A DNA stretch of 61,746 bases from Microgenomates group bacterium Gr01-1014_16 (GCA_007376345.1 VMGA01000001.1:1-61746); one strand, 5' to 3'. Counted from the stretch's first letter, positions 7,501-15,874 are shown. The notes: generated by a model not told the origin, from the sequence alone. Numbers and translations are program-made.

Positions 7501-8742
7501 CTAGGGCAGTAAAGACCTGAGGAAGGAAACTATTTTGAGTTTGCCGAAATTGGGAAGTGTTGGAAACTTGGATCCCGGCTGATGAACGGGTTCGGAGGAT
7601 TCGGTCAGGGCATATTTGAGCAACCCGACTGGGGCGGCAAAAGCGGGATTTTCTATGTCATCAATGAGACCGGAAATACCTACAGGAGAAGCGACGCGAA
7701 CCGGCATACTTAAGACTCTCTTGGCGGAGTCGGAAATGCCAACGGTGAGAGCGCCGCCACCGGTTAAGACCAGCCCGGCCGGAGTCAGACCACCCAAATT
7801 AGATTTTTTGATTTCGGCGGTAATCAGCTGAAATATTTCATTGAGCCGGGGTCGGATAATGCCGTCGACTAGAGTTTTGTAGGAAACTGTTTTGAGCTCT
7901 TCTGGTAGGTGAAGTGAGGACAGATCAATGTCGTCCTCTTTAGATTTGAGAGTGCTCAAGAAGAGCTTGATTTTTTCGGCACTTTCTAAAGAGATGCGCA
8001 AACCGATAGCTAAATCGTTGGTAACGTTTTTGGCGCCGACGGGCAAAACCGAAGAATATGACAGGGCGCCTTCGGTAAACATGGCGATACCGGTCGTCCC
8101 CCCGCCGATGTCAATTAAGACGACCCCCAGCTCTTTTTCGGTATCAGAAAGAACAGCCAGCCCTGACGCCAGACCAGTGTATACCAAACCGGCGGTATCG
8201 CAACCAACTTCGGAGACACATTTAACCAAATTCTTCAACGAAGTCGACGAGCCGGTAACGATGTGGGTGGTAACTTCAAGCCGGACACCGGTCATGCCGC
8301 TGGGATCTTTGACGCCTTCCTGGCTGTCAACATTGTAAGACCTCGGAACAACATGGATGATTTCGGAGGCGGTGGGCAAGGAAATGGCACGGGCTGCTTC
8401 TAAAACCCGACGGACATCTTCGGAATTGATTTCACCTTTGGGCTCACTGACAGCAACGACGCCGTGGCTGTTTTGGGAAACAATGTGCGAGCCGCCGACT
8501 GAAACCCAGACTTTGGCGATATTAAAGCCGGCCATGCGCTCTGCGGCCTCGACCGATTCGGTAATGGCCACCACGGCTTCTTCGATATTGACTATTTGAC
8601 CTTTGCGGACGCCTTTAGAGGGGACACTGGCAACGCCGACAATGTGAAGTGAATCGGAGTCGGGATCACGAAGTTGGGCAATAAGAGTAGTAATTTTGGA
8701 CGTGCCAATATCGAGGGCGGAGATGAGTTTGCCTTTGGCCAT
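7501..8742 (-). CDS. ftsA: Cell division protein FtsA
   Basis: Actin-like ATPase that tethers FtsZ to the membrane. At 413 aa it shows the phosphate-1 motif ALDIGTSK near the N-terminus, the SHS2/1C domain after about residue 85, the phosphate-2 motif IDIGGGTTG and the adenosine motif LTGGGAL. It ends in an amphipathic helix (KLKIVSFLRSLLP), the membrane-targeting tail. It lies directly after the small FtsQ-like gene. Confidence 0.96.
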   Translation of the reverse strand: MAKGKLISALDIGTSKITTLIAQLRDPDSDSLHIVGVASVPSKGVRKGQIVNIEEAVVAITESVEAAERMAGFNIAKVWVSVGGSHIVSQNSHGVVAVSEPKGEINSEDVRRVLEAARAISLPTASEIIHVVPRSYNVDSQEGVKDPSGMTGVRLEVTTHIVTGSSTSLKNLVKCVSEVGCDTAGLVYTGLASGLAVLSDTEKELGVVLIDIGGGTTGIAMFTEGALSYSSVLPVGAKNVTNDLAIGLRISLESAEKIKLFLSTLKSKEDDIDLSSLHLPEELKTVSYKTLVDGIIRPRLNEIFQLITAEIKKSNLGGLTPAGLVLTGGGALTVGISDSAKRVLSMPVRVASPVGISGLIDDIENPAFAAPVGLLKYALTESSEPVHQPGSKFPTLPNFGKLKIVSFLRSLLP

Positions 8743-8743
8743 G

Positions 8744-9076
8744 CTAATATGTGACTATACTGCGATTAAAGCGCAAGTCAATCCGGCTGGGTGTCCGGCC
8801 GGTGACGCGGCTGCGGTCTAAAATAGCAGTCAGTGAAGAATACCAATTATCGGGCGATTTTTCTATATCTAAAATAACTTCCGACCCTGAGGCGAGATAA
8901 ATTGTTAGAGTTTTGTTATCAAGTTTTGCTGATGATGCCTGGTTTCCCAGCCGGGAAAAAAAGCGCTGGGTCGGATGAGTAGACGGAACAGCAGTGGCAG
9001 CTTGCGAAGGAACAGTGCGATAACGATAGAGCAGGAGAAGGCTAAAGATGGCAATAGGAAGTATGACTTTCCTCAT
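8744..9076 (-). CDS. ftsQ: Miniature FtsQ/DivIB-like protein
   Basis: A 110-aa protein with one N-terminal membrane segment (residues 3-17) and a short outside domain. Its C-terminus IDLRFNRSIVTY matches the end of the FtsQ beta domain, and its position between murG and ftsA is the classical ftsQ position. The POTRA domain and much of the beta domain are absent (FtsQ is usually 250-280 aa). The name therefore rests on position and the C-terminal strand. It starts with a 4-bp overlap with murG. Confidence 0.65.
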   Translation of the reverse strand: MRKVILPIAIFSLLLLYRYRTVPSQAATAVPSTHPTQRFFSRLGNQASSAKLDNKTLTIYLASGSEVILDIEKSPDNWYSSLTAILDRSRVTGRTPSRIDLRFNRSIVTY

Positions 9077-10092
9077 GTAAATTGCTCTTTAATTAATTGA
9101 AGTAGGTTTTTTGTTCCGTCGAGCGGTAGGTTTAATGGTACGGGGTGGAGTGCTAATGCCGATTTGATTGAAGAAACGAGGGTTGACGGGGATAATAGGT
9201 TCTGGGGCAAAATTATCGCTTGGGACGAAAGCGCTTGGGCGTTTTTGAGTTGTTCGTTGTGTGAGACCCAGGGAATAGGTATAAGAACACATCTCTTGCT
9301 TAGAACGCCTAACTCGTAAGTGATGTGGGCTCCGGCTCGGCTGATCACAACGGCTGCCTCTTTGATAGAATTTATGGCTTTGGCTGAATCGTAATCAAAT
9401 GTTTCATAGTTAGCATGTTTTATGGATCGGGCAATTTTTATGTCCCTGAATCCGGTTTGGTGAATAACTTGATATTTTTTTAACAATTTCGGAAGCGCCG
9501 AAAAAACGGCTTTATTAATAACATGAGAACCGTTTTTCCCCCCCGTGATGTAAATGAGGTTTCGGGTTTGGGATTTTGAAGCAGTTATAATCTCCGGCCT
9601 AATCGGCAAGCCTGTAACAATCGTTTTGTCTTTGGGATAGTACCGGATACTTTCAGGCCATGATACAGCAATTTTTTTAACAAAATAGGATATGAGTTTA
9701 TTGGCTAGCCCCGCGACTACGGTTTGTTCATGAGTAATGCTGGGAATTCCTAAAAGCCAACCGGAAATTACGGTGGGGACGGCCAGATAGCCCCCGAAGG
9801 AAACGATGCCGTCGGGACGGTGTAGCAGTAACAGTAACAGTGACTGGAGGAAGCCGACGGGGATGAGAATCAATTTCAGTGGATTATAGGTGCGATAGAA
9901 TTTGCCGGCGTAGAGATTACAAAATTTGAAGCCGGCGGCGGTAACTTCACGATATTCGGCCGAATCGGAAGAATCGCCCCACAGGGAATGGCGATGGCCG
10001 AACCAGATAATTTGCCAGTCTTCTTTTTGCAAAGCAATGGCTACTTCCAGGGCGCTAGTGTGATGGCCTCCGGTAAAAACTAGTTTTTTCAT
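9073..10092 (-). CDS. murG: MurG-type UDP-GlcNAc:lipid I N-acetylglucosaminyltransferase
   Basis: Adds GlcNAc to lipid I to give lipid II on the cytoplasmic face of the membrane. At 339 aa it has the GT-B fold: N-terminal glycine loop TGGHHTSALEVA (usually GGTGGH), VSFGGYLAVP near residue 97, THEQ near 120, and the C-terminal nucleotide site SRAGAHITYE. Its start overlaps the end of ftsW by 38 bp. Confidence 0.92.
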   Translation of the reverse strand: MKKLVFTGGHHTSALEVAIALQKEDWQIIWFGHRHSLWGDSSDSAEYREVTAAGFKFCNLYAGKFYRTYNPLKLILIPVGFLQSLLLLLLHRPDGIVSFGGYLAVPTVISGWLLGIPSITHEQTVVAGLANKLISYFVKKIAVSWPESIRYYPKDKTIVTGLPIRPEIITASKSQTRNLIYITGGKNGSHVINKAVFSALPKLLKKYQVIHQTGFRDIKIARSIKHANYETFDYDSAKAINSIKEAAVVISRAGAHITYELGVLSKRCVLIPIPWVSHNEQLKNAQALSSQAIILPQNLLSPSTLVSSIKSALALHPVPLNLPLDGTKNLLQLIKEQFT

Positions 10093-11146
10093 GGCGGGAA
10101 ATACTGATGAGGATACCTGAAGCTAGCAAAAGGACGACCAGGGAAGAACCGCCATATGAAACAAGGGGGAGCGGGACGCCGGTTAAGGGGGTGAGGGCAA
10201 CTTGGGAGGAAAGGTTGAGAAATGTTTGGATACCGAGCCAAGAGGAGATACCGGCAGCCAGATTGCGGGTAAACGGCGACGGAGCGGCGGCGGAAGCTTG
10301 AAACCCGAGATGGATAAGCAGCCAAAAAGCGGATAACACCAGCAGGGTGCCGAGCAAGCCAAATTCTTCCCCGATGACGGCAAAAATCGAGTCGGTGGTG
10401 ACTTCGGGCAAAAATTCGTATTTTTGACGAGACTGACCCAGCCCGCGGCCGAACAAGCCCCCTGAACCCAAACTAATGAGGGCCTGTCGAACCTGATAGG
10501 AAGAACCTAAGGGATCGTGACTGGAATCAAAATAAGTTCTCAAGCGGGCTAATCTATAAGGTGAGATGATTATAAACAGGGTTAGACAGGCAATAGCAAG
10601 GGGGACTAGGCCGAAAAAATGGAGCCACCGGCCACCGGCTACGAAATAAACCGCCAGGCCAATGCCAGCGAGAATGAGGGCCGTTCCCAAATCGGGCTGG
10701 AACAAAATGAGCCCGACTGGAAGAGCGAGGAGAACAAGAAATTGGAGAAACCGGGAGGCGGGCGGTGCCTTAAGAAAAGCTGACAAATACATGATGAGAG
10801 AGAGTTTGGCCAGCTCTGCCGGTTGAAAGGAAAACAAACCAAGATCCAACCAGCGACGGGCACCTAAAAGCTTGAGTCCTATGCCAGGAATGAGAACCAC
10901 CAGAAGTAGAATTAAACTGGTTATATAAAGGAAAGGAGCCGGTTTTTCCCAATACGATGGGTTGATCTTGGAAACAATGACCAGTCCCACCAGACCGAGC
11001 GCGGTCCAGACAGATTGGAGCTTGAGATAAAACCAACGGTCGGAAAAGTCGCGTTGAGCGGTGACGACCGAGGAACTAGCGACCATAATCAGGCCAAAAA
11101 TGGCTAAGCTGACGATCAGGACTACCAGAAGTCTTACGCTAGCCAT
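10055..11146 (-). CDS. ftsW: FtsW septal SEDS glycan polymerase
   Basis: Polymerises lipid II at the division septum with FtsI. The ATG at 11146 (MASVRLLVVL) gives a 363-aa protein beginning at the first membrane helix and overlapping the mraY stop by 13 bp; a longer in-frame start at 11212 lies deep within mraY and is unlikely. SEDS motifs FQPDLGTALIL, YQVRQALISLGSGG and PLVSYGGSSL are visible. It sits between mraY and murG, the standard position. Confidence 0.94.
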   Translation of the reverse strand: MASVRLLVVLIVSLAIFGLIMVASSSVVTAQRDFSDRWFYLKLQSVWTALGLVGLVIVSKINPSYWEKPAPFLYITSLILLLVVLIPGIGLKLLGARRWLDLGLFSFQPAELAKLSLIMYLSAFLKAPPASRFLQFLVLLALPVGLILFQPDLGTALILAGIGLAVYFVAGGRWLHFFGLVPLAIACLTLFIIISPYRLARLRTYFDSSHDPLGSSYQVRQALISLGSGGLFGRGLGQSRQKYEFLPEVTTDSIFAVIGEEFGLLGTLLVLSAFWLLIHLGFQASAAAPSPFTRNLAAGISSWLGIQTFLNLSSQVALTPLTGVPLPLVSYGGSSLVVLLLASGILISISRHEKTSFYRRPSH

Positions 11147-12165
11147 AAACCTAATATTGAGAGAATAACTCCGATAAGCCAGGCCCGTTGGACTATTTTT
11201 GGTTCCGGCCAACCGCGTATCTGAAGCAGGTGATGCAGCGGCGCAATGTGGAATAACCGACGGTGGAGAAGCCTAAGAGAAAGCGATTGCAGAAGCGAGG
11301 ATGACAGATCCAGAACAAAAAGTCCGCCGATGACAAAAAGTACGACTGGTTTGCCTAAAAGCAATGAAATAACAGCGAGAGTGGAACCAAAGGAGATGGC
11401 CCCGGCGTTACCTAGCCACAAACGGGCGGGAAAAATGTTGAAGTATAAGAAGGCTAATAGCGAGCCAAGCCAAAGGGCAATAAACACCGAAAGCGGAGTA
11501 TCCAGGGAGGCAACGGAAATGACCCAGAACGCAAGCAGGCAAATAAGCAATAAACCGGAGGCGAGGCCATCCAGGCCATCCGTATAATCAAAGGCGGTCG
11601 TAAAAAAAAATATGATGAGCGCGGAGACCGGGACATACCACCAACCAAGATGCCAAATCCCGACCACGGGCAAATTGAGGGCGGTGATGTGTAAGTTTTG
11701 GAACAACAACAGACCACAAAATAAAGACAGGATAAATTTCAGAAGCTGTTTGGAAGACTTCGGAATTATGGGGATTGAATCTTGGGACGAGGGAAAAATT
11801 TTGCGCAGATCGTCGTAAAGGCCGATTAAACCAAAAGAAATAAAGGTAAAAAAAACGATGTTCAGCTCTTCTTTGAGGGGAAAATTGCTGGAAATGTATA
11901 CGCCGCTTTTCGAGAGAAGAGGAAATAATAATAAATAGAGTAGGCTGACTAAAAAAATCATTAATATTCCTCCCCCAACCGGAGTGCCGGCTTTCCAAAT
12001 GTGGAGAGAGTGCAAGGCTGTGGAAGCCGGAGAAGATTCACGGGTTAGTCCGGAAGTATCAGAACGATGGGTGATACGAAGCCGGTAAAGCAGATCAATA
12101 AAAGGCACAATGGCCAAAGCGGTGATTATGAATGAAAAGAGAAGAAGTCCGAGATACAAGGCCAT
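11134..12165 (-). CDS. mraY: Phospho-N-acetylmuramoyl-pentapeptide transferase
   Basis: Transfers phospho-MurNAc-pentapeptide to undecaprenyl phosphate, making lipid I. It is 343 aa with about ten membrane helices. The catalytic aspartates are in DYTDGLDGLASG. Other family motifs are GLYDDLRK and LWLGNAGAISFG. The ATG at 12165 (MALYLGLLLF) is preferred over a TTG at 12174, which lies in the iterated repeat between this gene and dgkA. The last bases encode the start of ftsW in another frame. Confidence 0.93.
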   Translation of the reverse strand: MALYLGLLLFSFIITALAIVPFIDLLYRLRITHRSDTSGLTRESSPASTALHSLHIWKAGTPVGGGILMIFLVSLLYLLLFPLLSKSGVYISSNFPLKEELNIVFFTFISFGLIGLYDDLRKIFPSSQDSIPIIPKSSKQLLKFILSLFCGLLLFQNLHITALNLPVVGIWHLGWWYVPVSALIIFFFTTAFDYTDGLDGLASGLLLICLLAFWVISVASLDTPLSVFIALWLGSLLAFLYFNIFPARLWLGNAGAISFGSTLAVISLLLGKPVVLFVIGGLFVLDLSSSLLQSLSLRLLHRRLFHIAPLHHLLQIRGWPEPKIVQRAWLIGVILSILGLWLA

Positions 12166-12199
12166 AATATTCAATGTTCAATATTCAATGTTCAATAAC
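12166..12199. repeat. Iterated TTCAATATTCAATG phrase between mraY and dgkA
   Basis: AATATTCAATGTTC is repeated almost exactly twice. It supplies the last codons of dgkA (LLNIEY plus TGA) and fills the gap before mraY. The same phrase occurs inside a glycosyltransferase at 37131 and, in variant form, in ileS. Confidence 0.7.
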
Positions 12200-12540
12200 T
12201 TGGGAATAAATATTATCAGGGCGATGATAACGGCGCCGATGGCGTAGACCAACATGGCAGCAGCGGATACATCTTTGGCTATTTTGGCTTTAGAGTGGAA
12301 TTGGTCAGTAATTAGATCAACGGTTGACTCTATGGCCGTGTTGATTAACTCAATTACTAACCCAAAACTAATTGTGACGGCTAAAATCAGCCACTCGGGA
12401 GTGGAAATTTGATAAGAGTATCCAGCTACAATAGCGACAGCGGAAAGAAGCAAGTGAATGGCGAAGTTGGGTTGGGTAGTTAAAGCATAAAACAGTCCGG
12501 CGAGGGCGTGATAGAAAGAAACAGTGTGGCGGCGAAGCAT
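12178..12540 (-). CDS. dgkA: Diacylglycerol/undecaprenol kinase
   Basis: Small integral membrane kinase; Gram-positive-type members phosphorylate undecaprenol, feeding the lipid carrier used by MraY. At 120 aa it has three membrane helices and the catalytic signature ELINTAIESTVDLI, followed by AKIAKDVSAAAMLV. Its place between ftsI and mraY fits a role in carrier supply. The C-terminal codons and stop are formed by an iterated repeat. Confidence 0.9.
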   Translation of the reverse strand: MLRRHTVSFYHALAGLFYALTTQPNFAIHLLLSAVAIVAGYSYQISTPEWLILAVTISFGLVIELINTAIESTVDLITDQFHSKAKIAKDVSAAAMLVYAIGAVIIALIIFIPKLLNIEY

Positions 12541-12555
12541 GAGATGATTATATCC

Positions 12556-14223
12556 CTAGTTTGTCGGGGGAATCCCGTAGTAAGCAAATAACTGACGGGC
12601 GATTGAAAACCAGATAGGGGCGGCCGTGGTACTGCCCCATTGAGACGGCGTAGGATCGTCAAGGGTGACTAACATAACGAATTTGGGATTATCGGCCGGA
12701 GCAAAGCCAATAAACGAGGAAATGACTTTGGTGGGATCGTAATGACCGGAGATGGGAACCTGAGCTGTCCCGGTTTTTCCGGCAATTTGAAAACCCGGGG
12801 GCTTGTAATACCGAACTTCGCCACGATTGACACCGTTGACCATCATTTGCGTGACAAGGGCTGCAGATTTGGCAGAAATTATCCTGGTAGGCGGGGTGGG
12901 AGAAAATGGCTCGATTCGGCCATTAATTAATTGGCCGGATCCAATTCTGGGGGAGACTAATTTTCCGCCGTTGGCAATTACCGATACCGCCCGCAAGAGT
13001 TGAAGGCGAGTAATAGCAATGCCCTGGCCAAAGCCCAGGGTGGCCCAATCGATTTCACGCCACTGATCATCGGGGCGGAGCGGAGGGCTGGATTCTTCCT
13101 GCAAGTCTATTCCCGTCGGGCTACCGAATCCAAAACGGCGAATATAGTCTAACAACTGAGACCTGCCTAACTTGCGGCTGACAAAGACCATGCCGACGTT
13201 GTCGGAGTGGAGAATGACATCGAACATATCCGATCCGGGGTAATACTTGTCATTGTAACTTCTGACGGTGGCATCGCCGATAGTTACCGGACCGGAGCAG
13301 GTCGCGCAAATCGTCTGTGGAGTCACGACCCCTGAATCCAACGCGGCTGCCATGACGATGGCTTTGAAAGTGCTGCCCGGCTCGTAACTGTCGGCAACCA
13401 AGGGGTTGGGATAGTCGCTTTGAGAATATTTGGAAAAGGCGGCTGGATCATAGCCGGGGATGGAAACCAGACCCAAAACTTGGCCAGTAAAAGGTTCTAA
13501 TACGGCAATACTTCCGCCCCGGGCATTATATTTGGCAAGCCCATCGCTAAGTGCTTGATAGATAATATGTTGAACTGTCCGGTCAATAGAGGTTTTGATG
13601 CTATGCCCTGATTGGGGAAGAATGCGAAAATTTTTTCCAAAGATGATCGGACGGTTAAAAGCGTCGTGTTCCTGGAGGAGTCGGCCGGGCCGTCCGGAAA
13701 GAAGCCGGTCGTAAAAACCTTCCAGACCAAAATACCCCTGTGGCAAGCCGGATTGATTTTGGGCGACGAAACCCAGAAGATACGCGCTGGCGGTTCCTTC
13801 GGGATAAGTCCGGCCGGGTTCCGGCTCAAAACCCAAACCGGAAATGTGCCTGGACTCAATTTCTTCTTTAACCGACTGGGGCACTTGGTGGGAGAGTACG
13901 TACCAGGATAAGCTGGAATCCAGGGCCGTCTGTAACCGGGCTTTAGCGCTGTCGGAGGAAGGCAGGGAAGCAAGAAAATCGGTGGACGAAAGTTTTTGCG
14001 GGTCGATATAGAGAAGATAATTTTCTACGCTGGTGGCGAGAGGGAACAGGTCCGAGGCCAGGATATCTCCCCGAGGACTAGGAATATCAAACCAGGTGAG
14101 TTGCTGTTGGTCGGCCTGGGCCTTGAGGGAAGAGGCTTGAAACACTTGCCAATAAATTAACCTGCAGGCTATACCCAGACCGCCCAACCAGAAAACAAAT
14201 TTAAGAAGGCGGATCCGGCTCAT
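12556..14223 (-). CDS. ftsI: Class B penicillin-binding protein (FtsI / PBP2-like)
   Basis: Transpeptidase that cross-links septal peptidoglycan with FtsW. At 555 aa it has one N-terminal membrane segment (about residues 5-25), a dimerisation/pedestal domain with RGDILASD, and a transpeptidase domain. The active-site motifs are SxxK as STFK (in EPGSTFK), SxN as SDN and KTG in GKTGTAQ. The start overlaps the ftsL-like gene by 4 bp. Confidence 0.95.
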   Translation of the reverse strand: MSRIRLLKFVFWLGGLGIACRLIYWQVFQASSLKAQADQQQLTWFDIPSPRGDILASDLFPLATSVENYLLYIDPQKLSSTDFLASLPSSDSAKARLQTALDSSLSWYVLSHQVPQSVKEEIESRHISGLGFEPEPGRTYPEGTASAYLLGFVAQNQSGLPQGYFGLEGFYDRLLSGRPGRLLQEHDAFNRPIIFGKNFRILPQSGHSIKTSIDRTVQHIIYQALSDGLAKYNARGGSIAVLEPFTGQVLGLVSIPGYDPAAFSKYSQSDYPNPLVADSYEPGSTFKAIVMAAALDSGVVTPQTICATCSGPVTIGDATVRSYNDKYYPGSDMFDVILHSDNVGMVFVSRKLGRSQLLDYIRRFGFGSPTGIDLQEESSPPLRPDDQWREIDWATLGFGQGIAITRLQLLRAVSVIANGGKLVSPRIGSGQLINGRIEPFSPTPPTRIISAKSAALVTQMMVNGVNRGEVRYYKPPGFQIAGKTGTAQVPISGHYDPTKVISSFIGFAPADNPKFVMLVTLDDPTPSQWGSTTAAPIWFSIARQLFAYYGIPPTN

Positions 14224-14489
14224 GGCGCCATGGCGGTGGACAGGGGAGACAGAACGGTGGCGTTTGTGTGAATAAAATTAAGTCCGGCTGCCGAAGCTTG
14301 AATCGAGGCCAAAGACGATTTGCCCCAAATTGCCAATTGCAGCTGGGAGTTTTGAGATTTGATTTCGGAAACTTGCGAGGAAACACCACTTATTTCCCGA
14401 CCGGCGGCAGAATAAGCCGAGGTGAGCAAAAACTGGGCGCCCAAAAGGGCAAGATTTATAAAAATGATGGCAAGTTTAAGTTTTGACAT
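14220..14489 (-). CDS. ftsL: FtsL-like bitopic septal protein
   Basis: A small protein (89 aa from the ATG at 14489, MSKLKLAIIF) with one membrane helix and then a heptad-rich stretch (EISGVSSQVSEIKSQNSQLQ) expected to form the coiled coil by which FtsL pairs with FtsQ/FtsB-type partners. FtsL is poorly conserved, so the name rests on size, topology and position between rsmH and ftsI. A start at 14516 is also possible. Confidence 0.7.
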   Translation of the reverse strand: MSKLKLAIIFINLALLGAQFLLTSAYSAAGREISGVSSQVSEIKSQNSQLQLAIWGKSSLASIQASAAGLNFIHTNATVLSPLSTAMAP

Positions 14490-15273
14490 ATACACGAAGC
14501 TTGGCGTTTTTTTCACCTGACAAATATTTAATTAATTTATCTTTGGAAAATTGTTGTTTGACGAGACGATCTTCTAATGAGTGAAAGCTAATGACGACTA
14601 ATCTACCGCCTGGCTCAAGCAGATCATAGGCTTGGGGCAAAACCGATTTGAGAGCTCCCAGCTCGTCATTTACGGCAATGCGCAAGGCCTGGAAAGCTTG
14701 TTGAGACCATTTGCCAGTTGTTCTGGCAAACTCAAATGTGGTGCTAAACGGCCGGTTTTCAACAATTTTGCGGGCTAGATACTTTGAGACCGGTATTTCA
14801 CCGTACGATTTGAGTAAATGGTTTAATTGTTGAATTGTTAATTTGTTAACTAAATCCGCGGCGGTGTTAGATAGAGAAGGATCCATGCGCATGTCCAGAG
14901 GTCCGTCTTTTTGAAAAGAGAAGCCCCGGGAATCTGTGAAAATCTGATGTTCGGACACTCCCAGATCGATGAGCACGCCTGAAACTGGGTTAAATCCGTA
15001 TTGATTTGCAACTTCGGTTAGGTGGATGAAATTTGAATGGACTATAACAAGATCAGGCCCCCCTTCGCCTAAAGGCTTCGGAGGGGCAAGGCAGGCAAGT
15101 GATTCTGTTATAGCGTCAGGGTCTTGGTCCATGGCCAGGACATTTCCACCTTGTTTGAGAATTTCGAGTGTATGGCCGCCACCACCTAAAGTACAATCAA
15201 TATATTTTTTGCCGGGGCAAACGGCTAAAAACGCGACAGCTTCTTGTAAAAGTACAGGGTTATGATATGTCAA
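14476..15273 (-). CDS. rsmH: 16S rRNA (cytosine-1402 N4) methyltransferase
   Basis: SAM-dependent methyltransferase acting on C1402 of 16S rRNA (formerly MraW). At 265 aa it begins MTYHNPVLLQEAV. The SAM loop DCTLGGGGHT is at residues 26-35, DQDPDAI is near 49-55, and VISFHSLEDRLVK is the C-terminal family signature. Residues about 62-73 (LAPPKPLGEGGP) are encoded by a palindromic repeat at 15057-15087 and look like an added loop. The start overlaps the mraZ stop. Confidence 0.95.
   Translation of the reverse strand: MTYHNPVLLQEAVAFLAVCPGKKYIDCTLGGGGHTLEILKQGGNVLAMDQDPDAITESLACLAPPKPLGEGGPDLVIVHSNFIHLTEVANQYGFNPVSGVLIDLGVSEHQIFTDSRGFSFQKDGPLDMRMDPSLSNTAADLVNKLTIQQLNHLLKSYGEIPVSKYLARKIVENRPFSTTFEFARTTGKWSQQAFQALRIAVNDELGALKSVLPQAYDLLEPGGRLVVISFHSLEDRLVKQQFSKDKLIKYLSGEKNAKLRVYVKT
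15057..15087. repeat. REP-like palindrome inside rsmH
   Basis: GCCCCCCTTCGCC, then TAAA, then GGCTTCGGAGGGGC form an imperfect hairpin. It shares CCCCCTTCGC and CTTCGG(A/C)GGG with the element at 15829. In frame it encodes PPKPLGEGG on the minus strand. Confidence 0.65.
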
Positions 15274-15685
15274 GTTTTTCGGCTATAGCCTCTCTTTTGG
15301 CATTAACTTGCGAGGTATAGCTGGCAAACTTGGTTTTGTCCCAGATTTCGATTCTGTCTATGGCCCCAGCGACAACGCAGATTTCGCTGATGCCAGCAAA
15401 ATTGCGCAGAAAGTCCGGAACCAGTATTCGGCCAAGAGAATCGATTTCGACCTCTGTAGCCCCGTAGGACAGGGCGCGGGTGAATCCCCGGGCGTCCGTC
15501 CTGGTTAGAGGCAGTTGGGACAATTTGTAAATGAGCTGTTCCCAGGCGGCTTTAGGATAGAGAAATATACATCCGTCCAAGCCTTGGGCTAGGACGGCTC
15601 CATCGTCAAGTTGGGAACGGAATTTTTTCGGTATTGAGAGACGACCCTTGGCTTCGAGTGAGTGTTCATATTGGCCGATAAACAT
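15260..15685 (-). CDS. mraZ: MraZ transcriptional regulator
   Basis: DNA-binding regulator at the head of the division and cell-wall cluster. At 141 aa it has two swapped-hairpin AbrB/MraZ repeats: GRLSIPKKFRSQL near residue 14 and GRILVPDFLRNFA near residue 90. It is first in the operon. Two AAGTGG boxes and a strong promoter lie just upstream, which fits autoregulation as described for MraZ in other bacteria. No Shine-Dalgarno sequence precedes the ATG. Confidence 0.95.
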   Translation of the reverse strand: MFIGQYEHSLEAKGRLSIPKKFRSQLDDGAVLAQGLDGCIFLYPKAAWEQLIYKLSQLPLTRTDARGFTRALSYGATEVEIDSLGRILVPDFLRNFAGISEICVVAGAIDRIEIWDKTKFASYTSQVNAKREAIAEKLDIS

Positions 15686-15698
15686 AAGTCATAATTTA

Positions 15699-15714
15699 CC
15701 ACTTTTTACCACTT
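15699..15714 (-). promoter_or_regulatory. Two MraZ-type operator boxes
   Basis: Reading the minus strand, AAGTGGTAAA is repeated in direct succession with a 10-bp period (core AAGTGG at 15714-15709 and 15704-15699). This matches the known MraZ pattern of short GTGG-containing direct repeats near the mraZ promoter. The boxes overlap the predicted transcription start. Confidence 0.7.
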
Positions 15715-15720
15715 GATGCC

Positions 15721-15749
15721 ACTATAGACGCGTTGACATACTTTGTCAA
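15721..15749 (-). promoter_or_regulatory. Promoter of the mraZ-parB operon
   Basis: TTGACA (15749-15744), 17 bp, TATAGT (15726-15721): a near-consensus housekeeping promoter. The predicted start is near 15714, giving a leader of about 29 nt. The -35 hexamer lies in one arm of a perfect 10-bp inverted repeat (CGCGTTGACA at 15729-15738, TGTCAACGCG at 15744-15753), which could be a second operator. Confidence 0.75.
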
Positions 15750-15756
15750 CGCGAAT

Positions 15757-15804
15757 ATATGCCGAAACCGGCTCGATCCTCGAGCCGAAAAAGTTTTGGC
15801 ATAT
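15757..15804. repeat. Two-level inverted repeat upstream of the mraZ promoter
   Basis: Outer arms ATATGCC (15757) and GGCATAT (15798) enclose perfect inner arms CGGCTCGA and TCGAGCCG around TCC. It may be a terminator for the gene upstream or a regulatory hairpin; nothing decides between these. Confidence 0.5.
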
Positions 15805-15828
15805 GATATGTTTTCACGAAGATGTCAA

Positions 15829-15856
15829 GCCCCCTTCGCTGAAGCTTCGGCGGGCC
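15829..15856. repeat. REP-like palindrome, second copy
   Basis: GCCCCCTTCGCTGAAGCTTC followed by GGCGGGC, same family and same orientation as the copy inside rsmH. It lies between the 160-aa membrane-anchored protein and the mraZ promoter. Confidence 0.65.
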
Positions 15857-15874
15857 AAAGGACAATAAGGTAGA

